Assembly: GCA_032622095.1 (NCBI GenBank)
Contig: CP136064.1
Coordinates: forward strand, 278,407,614 to 278,471,613
DNA: 64,000 nucleotides
Direction of reading: 5' to 3'
DNA from: Siphonodentalium dalli
Taxonomy: Eukaryota > Mollusca > Scaphopoda > Gadilida > Siphonodentaliidae
The position numbers were made by a program, and so were the translations under genes. Positions 1 through 11,025 of this stretch are shown one piece after another. The notes beneath the pieces are model-generated. The model worked only from the letters and a program-made list of their open reading frames with translations. It did no database searches and was not told the origin of the DNA. Position 1 is the stretch's first letter. Each line of letters begins with the position of its first letter.

Positions 1-302
1 CTTAACACATTAAAAATTATAAAATTGTTAAAGAGTGTAAGAAAAATGGTAAAAAGTGTTAAAAAAAACTTTTTTTTTAGGCCAATGCATTCTCTTATAT
101 ATGCGAGGCGACCTATGGTCGACTCGCATATATAAGAGAATGCATTGGCACAGGGCATAACTGTAACTATCACAATGTGGTCAAGGAGCCGGTTCCAATG
201 ATATCCATATTTGTATGGTTCTATTGAGAAAGACCGAAGATATTTTAGGCTGTTGAAGCTTTATTTGGCCGGTTTTGGCCGGTTTGTTGGGTAAAGGGTT
301 AA
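1..302. repeat. TTAA-flanked MITE, left part cut off by window edge (ACCCAACA family)
   Basis: The right end reads TGTTGGGTAAAGGGTTAA at 285-302. Complete copies at 26575-26973 and 63148-63611 begin TTAACCCTTTACCCAACA, so this is the last three quarters of one element. The TTAA target and CCCTTT terminus are typical of piggyBac-type non-autonomous elements. The copy holds a palindrome at 82-149 with arms CCAATGCATTCTCTTATATA and its complement. Confidence 0.8.
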
Positions 303-628
303 TTTCAAGCCTATTTTAAGCTGAAATCAACCTTCTTCCTCATTTGACAGCGACTGGTAAATTCCAGTTGAATATGATAACAAATATTTATAGCTATGTT
401 TTCTAAGCAATCAGTCAGCCATCTCATATTTCAAAAGGAATAGAAATATGACATATAGACTACAGTAGACGCATAAATACCAAAGAATGCTATTTTGCTT
501 TTGAAAAACTAACATAGTTTTTTTTCTTATTATATAAACATTGAACGAATATGAAGTATATAGAAAATGGAATATCAAATGAAATAACGTTTAGCTCTTC
601 TCATTTCAAATAGGTCAACTGGGAAACT

Positions 629-801
629 TCAATCTGATCCGACACTGTAGGTCTCCCATAGCGGTTGAGGCATACGCAGAATGAGGTCCCCAGAGGGTGA
701 ATTTGGTGATGCTAGCCCACTGTGCAGGATAGTATCAATAAATTCACCCTCTAGGGACCTCGATCATTCTGCAAACGTCAGACACACTAAATCCAGACTT
801 G
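629..801. repeat. hAT-type MITE (GAATGAGGTCCCC family), partial
   Basis: Contains the near-palindrome typical of this family, GAATGAGGTCCCCAGAGGG ... CACCCTCTAGGGACCTC, and ends CAGACTTG, a diverged form of the CAGGCTTG terminus. The left terminus is missing. About a dozen relatives are in the window. Confidence 0.65.
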
Positions 802-1091
802 CTTCAATATTGATTGGAAATTAATTTTATATCTGAAACTACTTCCCAGTCGAAATTTTTTGACTGTTTATCATTTTAAGTACAACATTTTCAACTGTCA
901 AAATCTCTTTACAGGATTAGGAGAAATCACTATTATGTGAGAAAGATGCTAAAACTATGAGCATTATTATTCAGTTCTTTTTATGAAAATTAATTTGGAG
1001 AAAACAATTGGGCACCATGCAGCGACCATGCAGCCTGGAGTTTTATGAATTGGGAGAAGTCACTTCTCCATGTTTGGTTCTTATGGAGACA

Positions 1092-1440
1092 ACCCTGAGT
1101 TTAGTGTGCCTGTCATTTGCAGAATGAGGTCCCCAGAGGGTGAATTCACCCTCTGCTATGGGAGACATAGACTCAGATTGAAGTTCCCAAATATTGTGAT
1201 GTACAATGTACATGTATAACCCATTGGGAACCTCGATTATGCAATGTTTGCATGGTCTGCCAATTTGGGGAAAAAGAGAAACTAAACAAAAAAAGAAATA
1301 GAATCTAAGTTTCTATAGAAATTTTATAATAAAGAAACTTTCCAGAGAAGATGAGGCCTCAGCAGAATGAGGTCCCCAGAGGGTGAATTTATTTATGCTA
1401 GCCCACTATGCAAATGACAGACATACTGTAATCAGGCTTG
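1092..1440. repeat. hAT-type MITE (GAATGAGGTCCCC family)
   Basis: Begins near TTTAGTGTGCCTGTCATTTGC and ends ATCAGGCTTG at 1440. Two copies of the GAATGAGGTCCCCAGAGGG block flank a middle of about 200 bp. Part of the central palindrome is deleted. Confidence 0.65.
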
Positions 1441-1810
1441 TATGGAGAAGTGGACTGTTATCAGGGAGAAGTAACAATCGCTGAAGTTCCAATTTACACC
1501 CCAACATCACACGGCTATGATCCATTATACATGTAAGCACTGTGCAAAAGAAAAGTCCATTAATAAAACCATTATAGTGAGTAAGAACACCTTTATAATC
1601 TGTAAATATAATTTAAATATGATGTAGGGACATATGCATACTGGTATATGAGAAAGAAGTCACTTCTCCTGGGACAACGTTAGGGAGACTTGACATATTT
1701 TAGGGAGAAGATTTATTTTTTTTTTTATATTTTTATTGAAATCAAGAACATGTTAATGAATGACACTGGTATACAACAAAAATAAATGGTAAATTGTTCT
1801 AGGTTTCTAT

Positions 1811-1849
1811 ATGAGAGAGAGAGAGAGAAACAGAGAGATGGAGAGAGAG
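1811..1849. repeat. GA-rich microsatellite
   Basis: An interrupted (GA)n run with ACAGAGAGATGG in the middle. No function can be inferred. Confidence 0.85.
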
Positions 1850-2403
1850 TTTTAGACGAAACATAGATAAGAAGAGGGGAAGAGAAAGTTACAGAAGATG
1901 AAATGGAGTGAAGCATGTGGGTAAATGCTATAAGAAAAACGGTATTCTATGGGGATGGTGTCTATTAAGAAGCGAATAATTTGTTTGGTGTTTATTTATT
2001 TTTTTATTTTTTCGACGTTCAGAATATTAGGGAGAAGTTGTCTCCCAAGTTGCCCTCTAGGCTGATCCCTGGTGGGCACACTCTATGAATGAAACATGCA
2101 GTTTTCAAGCTAAATTTGAATTGTTCTATTATAGCAGTTAAATCAATTTAAGTCGCATGCCATTGGTATCTGGGTGCTAAACAGTAAACATGCCATTCCC
2201 ATTAAAATCCCTCTACAAACATACCACCTCTCATTTCCTATACAAATGCACTGGGAACAAATATATTTAGATGGTTACACAAAGGTAGGGTTACAGGATA
2301 TAGACCATGTAAGACTATTACGCAACGATGAAGAGAATTTGTCCAAATCTTTGTGTTAAATGAACAGTATCTTTTATTTATACAGATGAACTAGAAAACC
2401 AGT

Positions 2404-2598
2404 TAAACCCTTTATGGAGCCCCAGACAGAGAGAAAAATGCACTGATGACTGTTGTCTGCTTGGGTCCATGTGAGGCTCCATACGGGAGTGTTATATAAT
2501 TTTAACCCTTTCATACTGGGAGCTGCGCTGATGTAGCAATAAAGATCCTGTGCCAGAACTTCTCTTATAAAAGACATATATAAGAGAATGCATTGGCC
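2404..2598. repeat. Composite TTAA-type MITE (ATGGAGCC block plus CATGA block), partial
   Basis: An AAACCCTTTATGGAGCC block that closes with GGCTCCATACGGGAGTG is followed directly by TTAACCCTTTCAT. The same two blocks in the same order occur at 34571, 50839 and 62376, so they travel or accumulate together. The second block breaks off in half of its palindrome. Confidence 0.65.
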
Positions 2599-2833
2599 AA
2601 CAGGGTCAATGTAAATATTTGCTTTGACTGACTATGAGAAGTTGGAAGTCGGGTCCTTCTGGGCCAGACACAGAGCTGGCATTTCTATAGCGAGAAACTG
2701 TTTCACGTTTAATTAAATGTCATCGACATGTCAGGTGTCCAACTACGTACCTGTTTTCAATCCATACCCGGTATACCCTACCTCATACTGAATGTTATCA
2801 GGATTATCTACGTTATGTCTCTCATGAAATATA

Positions 2834-3151
2834 CAAGCCTGCAAATAGCGTGTCTGTCATTTGCAGAATTGGGTCCCCAGAGGGTGAATTTAGTGATGCT
2901 ATCCCGCACAGCAGGCTAGCATCACCAAATTCACCCTCTGGAGACCTCATTCTGCTTAGGCATCATCTTCTGGGAAGTATTATAGTATCAAATTAACATT
3001 GTTTTTAGTTTTCCCATCTGGGAAGTTTCTATATCCCCTAATTTGCAGACGGTAAAAACCATAATCGAGGTGCCCAATGGGTGATCATCACCAACTTCAA
3101 CTGAGGAACTTCAATATTCTGCAAATGACAGACACGCTATTTGCAGGCTTG
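2834..3151. mobile_element. hAT-type MITE with 8-bp target duplication and preserved empty site
   Basis: Inverted termini CAAGCCTGCAAATAGCG ... CGCTATTTGCAGGCTTG enclose the GAATTGGGTCCCC/GGAGACCTCATTC palindrome. It is bracketed by GAAATATA at 2826-2833 and 3152-3159. The paralogous copy at 4976-4983 has a single GAAATATA and no element, which defines the insertion exactly and makes this the type copy for the whole GAATGAGGTCCCC family. There is no coding capacity. Confidence 0.92.
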
Positions 3152-3475
3152 GAAATATATCGATCAATACAAATGAAAAATGTTAATGAACTGTCTAGAG
3201 CACTGCATGTATACGGCCCTTTAAGCTCATCGGCTAGAGGACCATATTCGGTGTTCTATATAGTTGGTTGGCTAAAACACTGTGGATATACCGGTAGCCC
3301 TGTCACACTGCAGGTGGTAGGTTCTCTCGCCGACGTCCTTTAAGAACCATGTATACCTGCGCCAATTTGTTAATGTCAATAGATTCCTGGTGCAAAATAA
3401 TAGAGATGACTTAATAATTTAAATGACATCAAATTAGTGATGTGATTCTGCTATACATGTATTACATGTACTAAT

Positions 3476-4197
3476 CAGGCTTGTCAAAGTACCGCCGGTA
3501 CCAAGGTAGTCGGTACCGGTAACGGTTCTGCGTTGGAACCGCAGTACCGGTACTGGTGTAATTGTATTGTTTATTCCACAACATATCACACATTTAAAAG
3601 AGTGTATTCTAATGTGGTAATTACTGGTAATGTATGGCACTTTGTGCCAGTTTTTGGTGATTGTTGTGGATGACAAATACAACCATGTCAGACTATCCTA
3701 ATGCACGTATGCCACAGCAGCCACACATAAATGTGTGACATACATGCATTAGTATAGTCTGAACTAGTTGGATTTATCACCCACAACAATCACCTAAAAT
3801 GTGCCATAATTTAGGCAGCCTGATAGGTGAATGACAATTTAAACTGAAATAAATTTTATGTACATGCAAGGCTGCAATCCTCATGTAAGTTATAATGTAA
3901 CACACATTGAGTCAATGACGCATATATACATTGTTGAATAAAATGATAACAGCTTCAAGACTCAGCATCCGCCGCCGCGTGCTTGATCCGCTGACACATA
4001 GTATAGCATACCACAATGCAAGCGGCAGTTGCAGCAAACTTAAAAGAGCAAAGTTCCTTAAATTTTAATCGATCTATACTGATCTATTTACTGTTTTTGG
4101 CGAGTACCGAGAACCGTCGGTACTGAGTATCAGAACCGGTACCGTTGAAACGGCCAAGTACCGCCGGTACCGGTACTGGTACCGGTTGACAAGCCTG
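3476..4197. mobile_element. Non-autonomous hAT element with 8-bp target duplication
   Basis: The ends CAGGCTTGTCAA ... TTGACAAGCCTG are inverted repeats, followed inward by clusters of GGTACCGG-type motifs. The flanks GTACTAAT at 3468-3475 and 4198-4205 are an exact 8-bp duplication, as expected for hAT transposition. The paralogous segment near 5275-5290 has a single GTACTAAT, so the empty site survives. No transposase ORF. Confidence 0.92.
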
Positions 4198-4597
4198 GTA
4201 CTAATAGATGGAGTAGCTAATCCACTTTAAATCTAGACTATATTTTTATTCACATTTAATATCAAGGGAACAGGTAATATACCTGTACCAGTAAACCGAT
4301 GACGCTGGGGTGTCTCGCCGCCATCCACCCAACTTTGGCCAAATTTTCAATAGTCCATGCCTGACAGCATTAATTGAAAATTTCACACAAAAACTATGTT
4401 AATTTGTTCTGATATTTTCAAACCAGTATTTAATGTGAAATTTGTTGGGTTTACATGCAGGTTAAAATATGACCTCCCCTCCCAAATGGAGACCCTCTAG
4501 CCTTGCCTGTGAGTACTTCATAGCTTTATGCAATACTGGTTTTTAGCAGGTGGTGAGTGAGCAAGTATCTGTGCTCCAAAATGGAAGGAAGTCTCGC

Positions 4598-5675
4598 ATT
4601 TATAAGAGAATGCACTGGCTTACAGGGTCAAGGTAAATATTGTTAGGCCCATCTATTCTCTTATATATGCAAGGCTTCCTATGGAGATTCATATATTGTA
4701 TATAAGAAATTCACTGCAAATGGTCTTTAATGCTGCACCAGCATGTAAGGGTCAAAGGTAGAACAAATCTTTGAATTATTTGCTTTGACTGACTGAGAAG
4801 TTGGAAGTCCGGTCCTTCTGGGCCAGACACAGAGCTGTCATTTCTATAGCAAGAAACTGTTTCACATTTAATTAAATGTCATCGGCATGTCAGGTGTACA
4901 ACTACCTGTTTTCAATCCATACCCGGTATACCTCATAATGAATGTTATCAGGATTATCTACATTATGTCTGTCATGAAATATATCGATCAATACAAATGA
5001 AAAATATTAATGAACTGTCTAAAGCACTGCATGTATACGGTTCTTTAAGGTCATCGTCTAGAGAACCATATTCGGTGTTCTATAGTTGGTCGGCTAAAAC
5101 ACCATATATATAGCCCTGTCACACTGCAGGTGGTAGGTTCTCTCGCCGACGTCCTTGAAGAACCATGTATACCTGCGGCCAATTTGTTAAAATAGATTCC
5201 TGGTGCAAAATAATAGAGATTACTTATATAATTTAAATCAATTATGACATCAAATTAGTGATTCTGCTATATTACATGTACTAATAGATGGAGCAGCTAA
5301 TTCACTTTAAATCTAGACCATACATGTATTTTTATTCACATTTAATATCAAAGGAACAGGTAATATGTATACCTGTACCAGTAAACCGATGATGCTGGGG
5401 TGTCTTGCCGCCATCCACCCAACTTTGGTCAAATTTTCAATAGTCCATGCCTGACAGCATTAGTTGAAAATTTCACACAAAAAACTATGGTAATTTATTG
5501 ATATTTTCAAACCAGTATTTAATGTGAAATTTGTTGGGTTTACATGTAGGTTAAAACATGACCTCCCCTCCCAAATGGAGCCGCTCTAGCCTTGCCTGTG
5601 AGTACTTCATAGCTTTATGAAATACTGGTTTTTAGCAGTAGGTGAGTGAGCGATCGAGTATCTGTGCTCCAAAAT
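4598..5675. repeat. Tandem segmental duplication, copy 2 (preserves empty sites)
   Basis: Second copy of the segment at 2579-4583. It lacks both hAT insertions but has gained a palindromic piece of the ATGCATTCTCTTATATATG family near 4640-4720. No ORF of note. Confidence 0.85.
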
Positions 5676-6473
5676 GGTCACATCATCACAGTAATTCCAT
5701 GGATCCATAGCCATAGGGGCCAGGGGGCTGGAAGAGCTGCAGCCTTCCCCAAATGTATTGTAATTTCAGAATTTAGGCAAATTGAAGATATTTTCGGTCA
5801 AATTCAGGCAATTTTCGGGCAAATTGAATGGTATTAAATTCAGGGAAATTGTGGCAAATTACAGTATTTTTCACATTTGCGCCCACATTATACATATGTA
5901 AGGTTAATTTGTATCTATTTTGTTATATTTATATGTATGTACAAAGTATATTCTACAAAAACTGTGTTACAACCATGAATATATAATGTAAAAAAAAATT
6001 CAAGTAAAACGTCTCAGCCCCCCCCCCAATACAAATTTTGGCATCTGTACGGTTATGAGTGGATCACTGGTTATCCAGGATCTCAGACATTTCAGGAAAT
6101 TGAACTGAAAAAGGGGATTCAGGGCCAATATTTGAGAATGTTCCTACAGTTACCTGCCAGATTTATTATTTTCTTATCAGGAGTGAATAATTGCGACGGA
6201 ATGACAATACAAATCAATATGTGCCACAATTAAGCCACGTCTCGGATACAGAGAGATAGATACAGACAAATCAATGTGATAAAAATTATGACAGCACTAT
6301 GACAGGAGCGGGGGAATTACCAACTGCTATACAGATATATACCATTGATTGGGTGAATCAGCATTAGACTAACCCTCAATGACAGACTACATGTATATTG
6401 CATAACATGTATGTATGTACATGTATTACAGCTGGGGGGAAATCTAACAGTGAAGACATAAAGATGACATATA

Positions 6474-6680
6474 CAATAATGCTCTAATTAGTACTCGACT
6501 CCTTAACCACAGCAAAATTATGGGTAACTTTTCAGGATTTAGTCCGAAATATGGCTTGTTGCCATTCACCGGCCCCCCAGCTTTCCAATGAATGGCAACA
6601 AGCCATATTTCCGACTAAATCCTGAAAAATTACCCATAATTCTGCTGTGGTTAAGGAGTCGATTATTTAGGACATTACTG
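6474..6680. mobile_element. TA-flanked palindromic MITE (Tc1/mariner type)
   Basis: The termini CAATAATGCTCTAATTAG ... TTAGGACATTACTG are flanked by TA on both sides. The two arms (GGTAACTTTTCAGGATTTAG and complement) fold over most of the length. The same family is complete at 37652-37864 and half present at 8791-8893. Host DNA on both sides (about 65 bp containing AATCTAACAGTGAAGACATA) is itself duplicated. Confidence 0.8.
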
Positions 6681-6862
6681 TACATGTATGTATGTATTAC
6701 AGCTGCGGAGAAATCTAACAGTGAAGACATAAAGATGACATATACAAAGTCCCTGTTGAGTCATGCTTTGGGGTGGAGGCATTAAAGACATTTAACACCA
6801 ACTGCTCTACATATTTCCCAAAGGTCAGGTGAATCAGCATTTTATACTACTGTAAGTTAAGC

Positions 6863-7312
6863 CAAGCCTGGAAATATGGTGTCTGTCATTTGCAGAATGA
6901 GGTCCCCAGAGGGCGAATTTAGTGATGCCACCCTGCATAGCGGACTAGCATCACCTAATTCACCCTCTGGGGATCTCATTCTGCTAAGGCCTCATCTTCT
7001 GTGAAGTATATATAGTCTCAAATTAACATTGTATATAGTTACTTTTTCCCTTCTGGGAATTTTTAAGTTTCTAAATCCCCTAATTTGCAGAATATAAAAT
7101 GTATATTCAAGGTGACTAATGGATGAACATCATCAACTTCTACTGGGAAACTTCAATCTGATCCTAGGTCTCCCATAGCAGTTGAGGCCTAAGAAGAATG
7201 ATGTTCCCAGAGGGTGAATTTGATGATGCTAGCCCACTGTGAAATAGCGTCGCTCACTTCACCCTTTGGGGACCTCATTATGCAAATGATAGACGCACTA
7301 TTAGCAGACTTG
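6863..7312. repeat. hAT-type MITE (GAATGAGGTCCCC family), long form
   Basis: Starts CAAGCCTGGAAATATGGTG and ends ATTAGCAGACTTG. Two family palindromes lie at either end of a 200-bp middle. No clear target duplication was seen, so the ends may have been altered. Confidence 0.75.
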
Positions 7313-7380
7313 ATTATACTAAGTTAACCATCCATTACATTGAATATTTTACGTATCTGTACATGTACCATATACACTAG

Positions 7381-7841
7381 ATCATGCCATGAATACATGT
7401 ATCTACTACGACTGACGCCAAAAAGAGATCATATGCCACCAGTACAAAACCTGGGAACTTTTTGATATTCTGACCAGTTTTGACAGGGAAATTTATAACG
7501 TGGAATGAACAAGGCAGGGAATATATATCTTTGTTAAAACTTGTTCCCCAATAATCTACTTCACATTTGTGGGTGGTCCCAACTCGAGACCCCCATAATT
7601 GTATAATTGTAAGCGACGCAAAGAAAAATCGCTCATATGGTCACTTAAATCATGCAATTTCGAGTTGGGATCTTCACCTACAGTGTAATACATTATTAAA
7701 GAACAGGTACATGTAATAACTAAGAAATATCTTATACTGTACAATGTTATACACACAACATCAAAACGTTCCCAGGGTTTTTACTGGGGAAATATGATCT
7801 CTTTGGGCATAAGATAGAGCAGATATTCATGGCATGATTTA
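7381..7841. repeat. Unclassified TIR element
   Basis: Imperfect inverted arms of about 90 bp: the left arm starts ATCATGCCATGAATA, the right arm is its complement ending TATTCATGGCATGAT. Both arms share AAAGAGATCATAT and CCTGGGAAC or complement. The middle is AT-rich, with only a short chance ORF. Confidence 0.65.
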
Positions 7842-8292
7842 CATGTACATACATGTACATGTATACGGTACACATGTAGCCTGATCGGGAACCAATGAAA
7901 CTGATGCTTTAAAGTTTTAAGGTGGTTTCTATCTCTTCCTATAACAAGTTTTATATAGTTTCCTGGGTATAAAATAATAAATATGAATCGAAGACCCTGT
8001 TCGGAATGCTTCTATCAATTAATATTGATTTTATTTAAAATTTTCTGTTATAATTAATACATACTAGTACAATCAATTGGGACATTTTTATGGTCTGCTT
8101 TTAGAACAGATCGACCATGAAACATCAGGCAATCTCAGAGATAAAGTTCTCCCACTTACTACTCACCAAACGTTTCCACGAGGCCCGCATAAATGTTTGG
8201 AGCATAGCAAACAGGACAACTTTTATCTTGTTAGCACTTTCCACCAAGGCAACATATCAGAATTGTGTTCTACAACCTCAGGAATAAACCAA

Positions 8293-8691
8293 TTGATTGT
8301 GCCTTTAAGCCAAAGAAAATTAGATGTTTGGTTTGGGTTACAAACCAAAAAAAAAAACGGGGTCGGCAGGTAGGCTTGAAATTTTATTTTTTAAAATTAT
8401 TTTTTTCATTTTGACATACATGTATTCTTATTACTTTTCATGTGCGAATTTTACTCTGCAAGATTGACACAAAACTACTTTTGATTATTTTTGTATAAAT
8501 TTTAATATTGCACCATACTTTTACTAAGAAATCAACCTATTCTGGGATGCTGAAATGTGTTTTTTGAAATTTTTTGAGAAAAAAAATCAATAGATTTTCT
8601 TGAAAACCATGAAAAAAACATTAGGGTAGGGGGTTTAAAATAGCGTCGGTAGGGAAACCAATCCACAAATATTTTTTTCTTTGGCCTTATA
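8293..8691. repeat. TIR element of the AAGGCCAAA family
   Basis: The left end TAAGCCAAAGAAAA with a GGGGTCGGCAGGTAGG motif mirrors the right end (GGGTAGGGGG, GCGTCGGTAGGGAAACC, then TTTCTTTGGCCTTA). The same termini and GGTCGG-type subterminal motifs bound the larger element at 46899-47843, and a lone end lies at 27523. Confidence 0.65.
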
Positions 8692-8790
8692 GACAAATAA
8701 TAATATACCCAATCTTCAGTTTGTCAGTGTTTTATCGACATAAAAAATTTATTTGTCTTGAAATCTAGTTTTCTAACAAATTATACTGTA

Positions 8791-8893
8791 CAGTAATGCC
8801 CTAATTAATCGACTCCTTAACCACAGCAGAATTATGGGTAACTTTTCAGGATTTAGTCAGAAATATGGCATGATGCCATTCATCGGAAAGCTC
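8791..8893. repeat. Half copy of the TA-flanked palindromic MITE
   Basis: TA then CAGTAATGCCCTAATTAATC, followed by the left arm of the family seen whole at 37652-37864. The right arm is missing. Confidence 0.75.
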
Positions 8894-9417
8894 TCGGGCA
8901 TGTTCCCATAATGGTTGATACATGTATATGTGCCAAGTTTAAAAAAAAATTACCAGAAAATGACAGAATACAGGCTTGGACAAAGTTCTGGATGGACAGA
9001 TGCACAGACACATGGATGCACAAACGGACAGACGAGGGTCATTACTATATTTCATTGAGGGAATGTCGGCGGACAAATAGTGACCCAAATAATCAGCATA
9101 CAGGGGGATTTTTACTTGAAATTTAATAAGAGTACCCATGTTATTTGGATCCTGAGTAGTAAATATAGGGATCCCAAGCTTTATATCAATGGAGTGTCTT
9201 CTGGTCATGCAGGGCCATGGCGACAGGAGGGGGTGGAGGCTGCCTGGCACCCCCCCCCCCATCCTTGGCAAACATTTTCAACTATTGAAAAATTTCATAC
9301 CTGATACTAGCTGTAACATTAGATGGAAATTTTAGAACAAAAGTATGTTGAATTTTTCCTGATATTTTTGATATGCCAACCATTATTTAATATTAATTTA
9401 GTTTTAGACCAAAAGTT

Positions 9418-9902
9418 GAAAGGTACTCAATCCGATAAAACACCTCTCAATTACTATTTCAATGGCTTCGGGGGTCAAAAATATTTGATTCGAGTCGAGG
9501 AAGTCACCCATCAAAGCTCAGATTTGTTAGATATCGATTTTAGAAATCTATTATTTTTCATTATCGGGAATACTTTCTGGCCCAGAACTCAGTCAAAATT
9601 GCGTTATTATTACCACTTGATTTTAGAGTTATCCATCCTTGTCTGTTTGAATAGATTTTGGTGTACACATCCCGAGTAGATTACGACAGTTGAAGGCAAT
9701 TATTAGTACTCATCTCGGGTAAATAACAAATTTCAAAAATCAATATCTAATAACTGAGCTTTGTTTGATGGGTTCCTCGACTCGAATCAAATATTTTTTA
9801 CCCGCAAAGCCAAAGAAATAGTAATATAGGACCCTCTGATCGGATTGTTGTTGTTGGAATCTGTTGAGATGGGGACCCTCTGTTCGGATTGAGTACCTTT
9901 AA
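9418..9902. repeat. TIR element with AAAGGTACTCAATCCGA termini
   Basis: AAAGGTACTCAATCCGA at the left is mirrored by TCGGATTGAGTACCTTT at the right. Subterminal arms also pair (AAATATTTGATTCGAGTCGAGG with its complement near 9775). A 118-codon open frame crossing this element is in repeat sequence and resembles no protein. A partial relative lies at 12760-12965 and a fragment near 14250-14370. Confidence 0.7.
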
Positions 9903-10613
9903 TATTTTTCTACTTTTTTAAAATTTCAAATCACTCAAGTCAAGTCAAGTGGGGGGATTTATTTCTCTAACTGCGTGTCTCGTCCAATATGACTTTTCAC
10001 CACAACCTGTACGAAACATTTTGGTCTGTTTCAAGAGGGAGGGGTGAATGCAGTTAGAAATTCCGAGGTGGACGACACACATCCAAATGGATACCCCCCA
10101 GTAACGTCCCTGTAGCTAAACCACATATATTTATGTAGCACACCCAATTTACCCAGATTTATTTGCACCTAACTAATAAATGAAAATATAGAATAATATA
10201 TATGCATTTCAATGGTTTAGCAAGGTACATCAAAACTGACACTATCAATTTTGTTTAAGAAATTCGATACCTACCATCAAAGACAGAAGACAATCCGCAA
10301 ACTACACCAGACTACACCATTCAAATCATGCGAACGAACTGAACTATTATCACTCAATGCAAGTGCTTCGCCAGCTTTCAGATTTATCCAAATATTTTAG
10401 ACGGGTTTCACTATTTATCGAATGACATTTAAAACAATATCTCAAAATCTTAGAATCAATGTCTGATAAAATGTTCCATTATTACAAATTATTCTATAAA
10501 AATATTTGATTATAATAGAGATTATTGAGCCGAATAGAGAGTTTTTTTCAAAAATTCTAAAGTCATATTCACCCGGAATAAAATGAACTCGTCCAGACAG
10601 GTGAGTGTTGTTT

Positions 10614-10621
10614 TGACGTCA
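10614..10621 (+). promoter_or_regulatory. CRE-like palindrome upstream of GPATCH3
   Basis: TGACGTCA, the consensus CREB/ATF site, ends 31 bases before the GPATCH3 start codon. No TATA box was seen nearby. That it acts as a promoter element is inferred from its position. Confidence 0.5.
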
Positions 10622-10652
10622 TAGGAATTTCCTGGGTTTTCCCAGATAAACA

Positions 10653-11025
10653 ATGGAGTCGCATGATGGGACTGCTGTCGGTTTCGCCGTTATTAACAAC
10701 ATTCCGGCGAATTATCACTCATCCGATCTCAGGAATTATTTCTCACAGTTTCTAGAAAGTGGAGGATTTATTTGTTTCCACTTCAGACATCGTCCAGAGA
10801 AGCAATTGACAAAAGATCACCAATCATATTCAGAACACGCGACGTCCGCAGACGTCAAAGAATCATGCAAACGGTCTACAACATGCTGTGTGATAAAATT
10901 ACGAGACGAAAAACTCAAATTATTAATAAAAATGTATCACAAGAAGCATTGGTTAGATCAAAATGGCGATTCAATTCCAAGTTTCTGTCTGGTTTCCAGG
11001 CTGAAATTCAATCGCAATAAAAATG
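10653..11025 (+). CDS. GPATCH3: GPATCH3 exon 1 (start)
   Basis: 124 codons plus one base; donor G|GTATGT. Encodes the RRM-like start of the protein (GFAVINNIPANYHSS) and the basic stretch RLKFNRNKNG. An 82-codon frame shifted inside it is a shadow. Confidence 0.93.

Larger units (their letters stand above)
2579..4583. repeat. Tandem segmental duplication, copy 1 (carries two later insertions)
   Basis: From TTTGCTTTGACTGACTATGAG to GTGCTCCAAAATGG this matches 4598-5675 in the same order and orientation with scattered substitutions. Copy 1 is about 1 kb longer because it contains the hAT-type elements 2834-3151 and 3476-4197, both absent from copy 2. Confidence 0.85.
303..10652. other. Intergenic region, repeat-rich, no gene recognised
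   Basis: No conserved protein was found on either strand. Open frames are short and mostly lie inside the inverted-repeat elements listed separately (hAT-type MITEs, TA-flanked MITEs, unclassified TIR elements and a tandem segmental duplication). The stretches 800-1090, 1440-2400, 5700-6400 and 9900-10600 are AT-rich single-copy-looking DNA in which nothing specific was seen. Confidence 0.6.

Noticed and set aside
9323-9679. 118-codon frame
   Set aside because: It crosses the left end of the AAAGGTACTCAATCC element and has no domain; chance frame in AT-rich repeat DNA.
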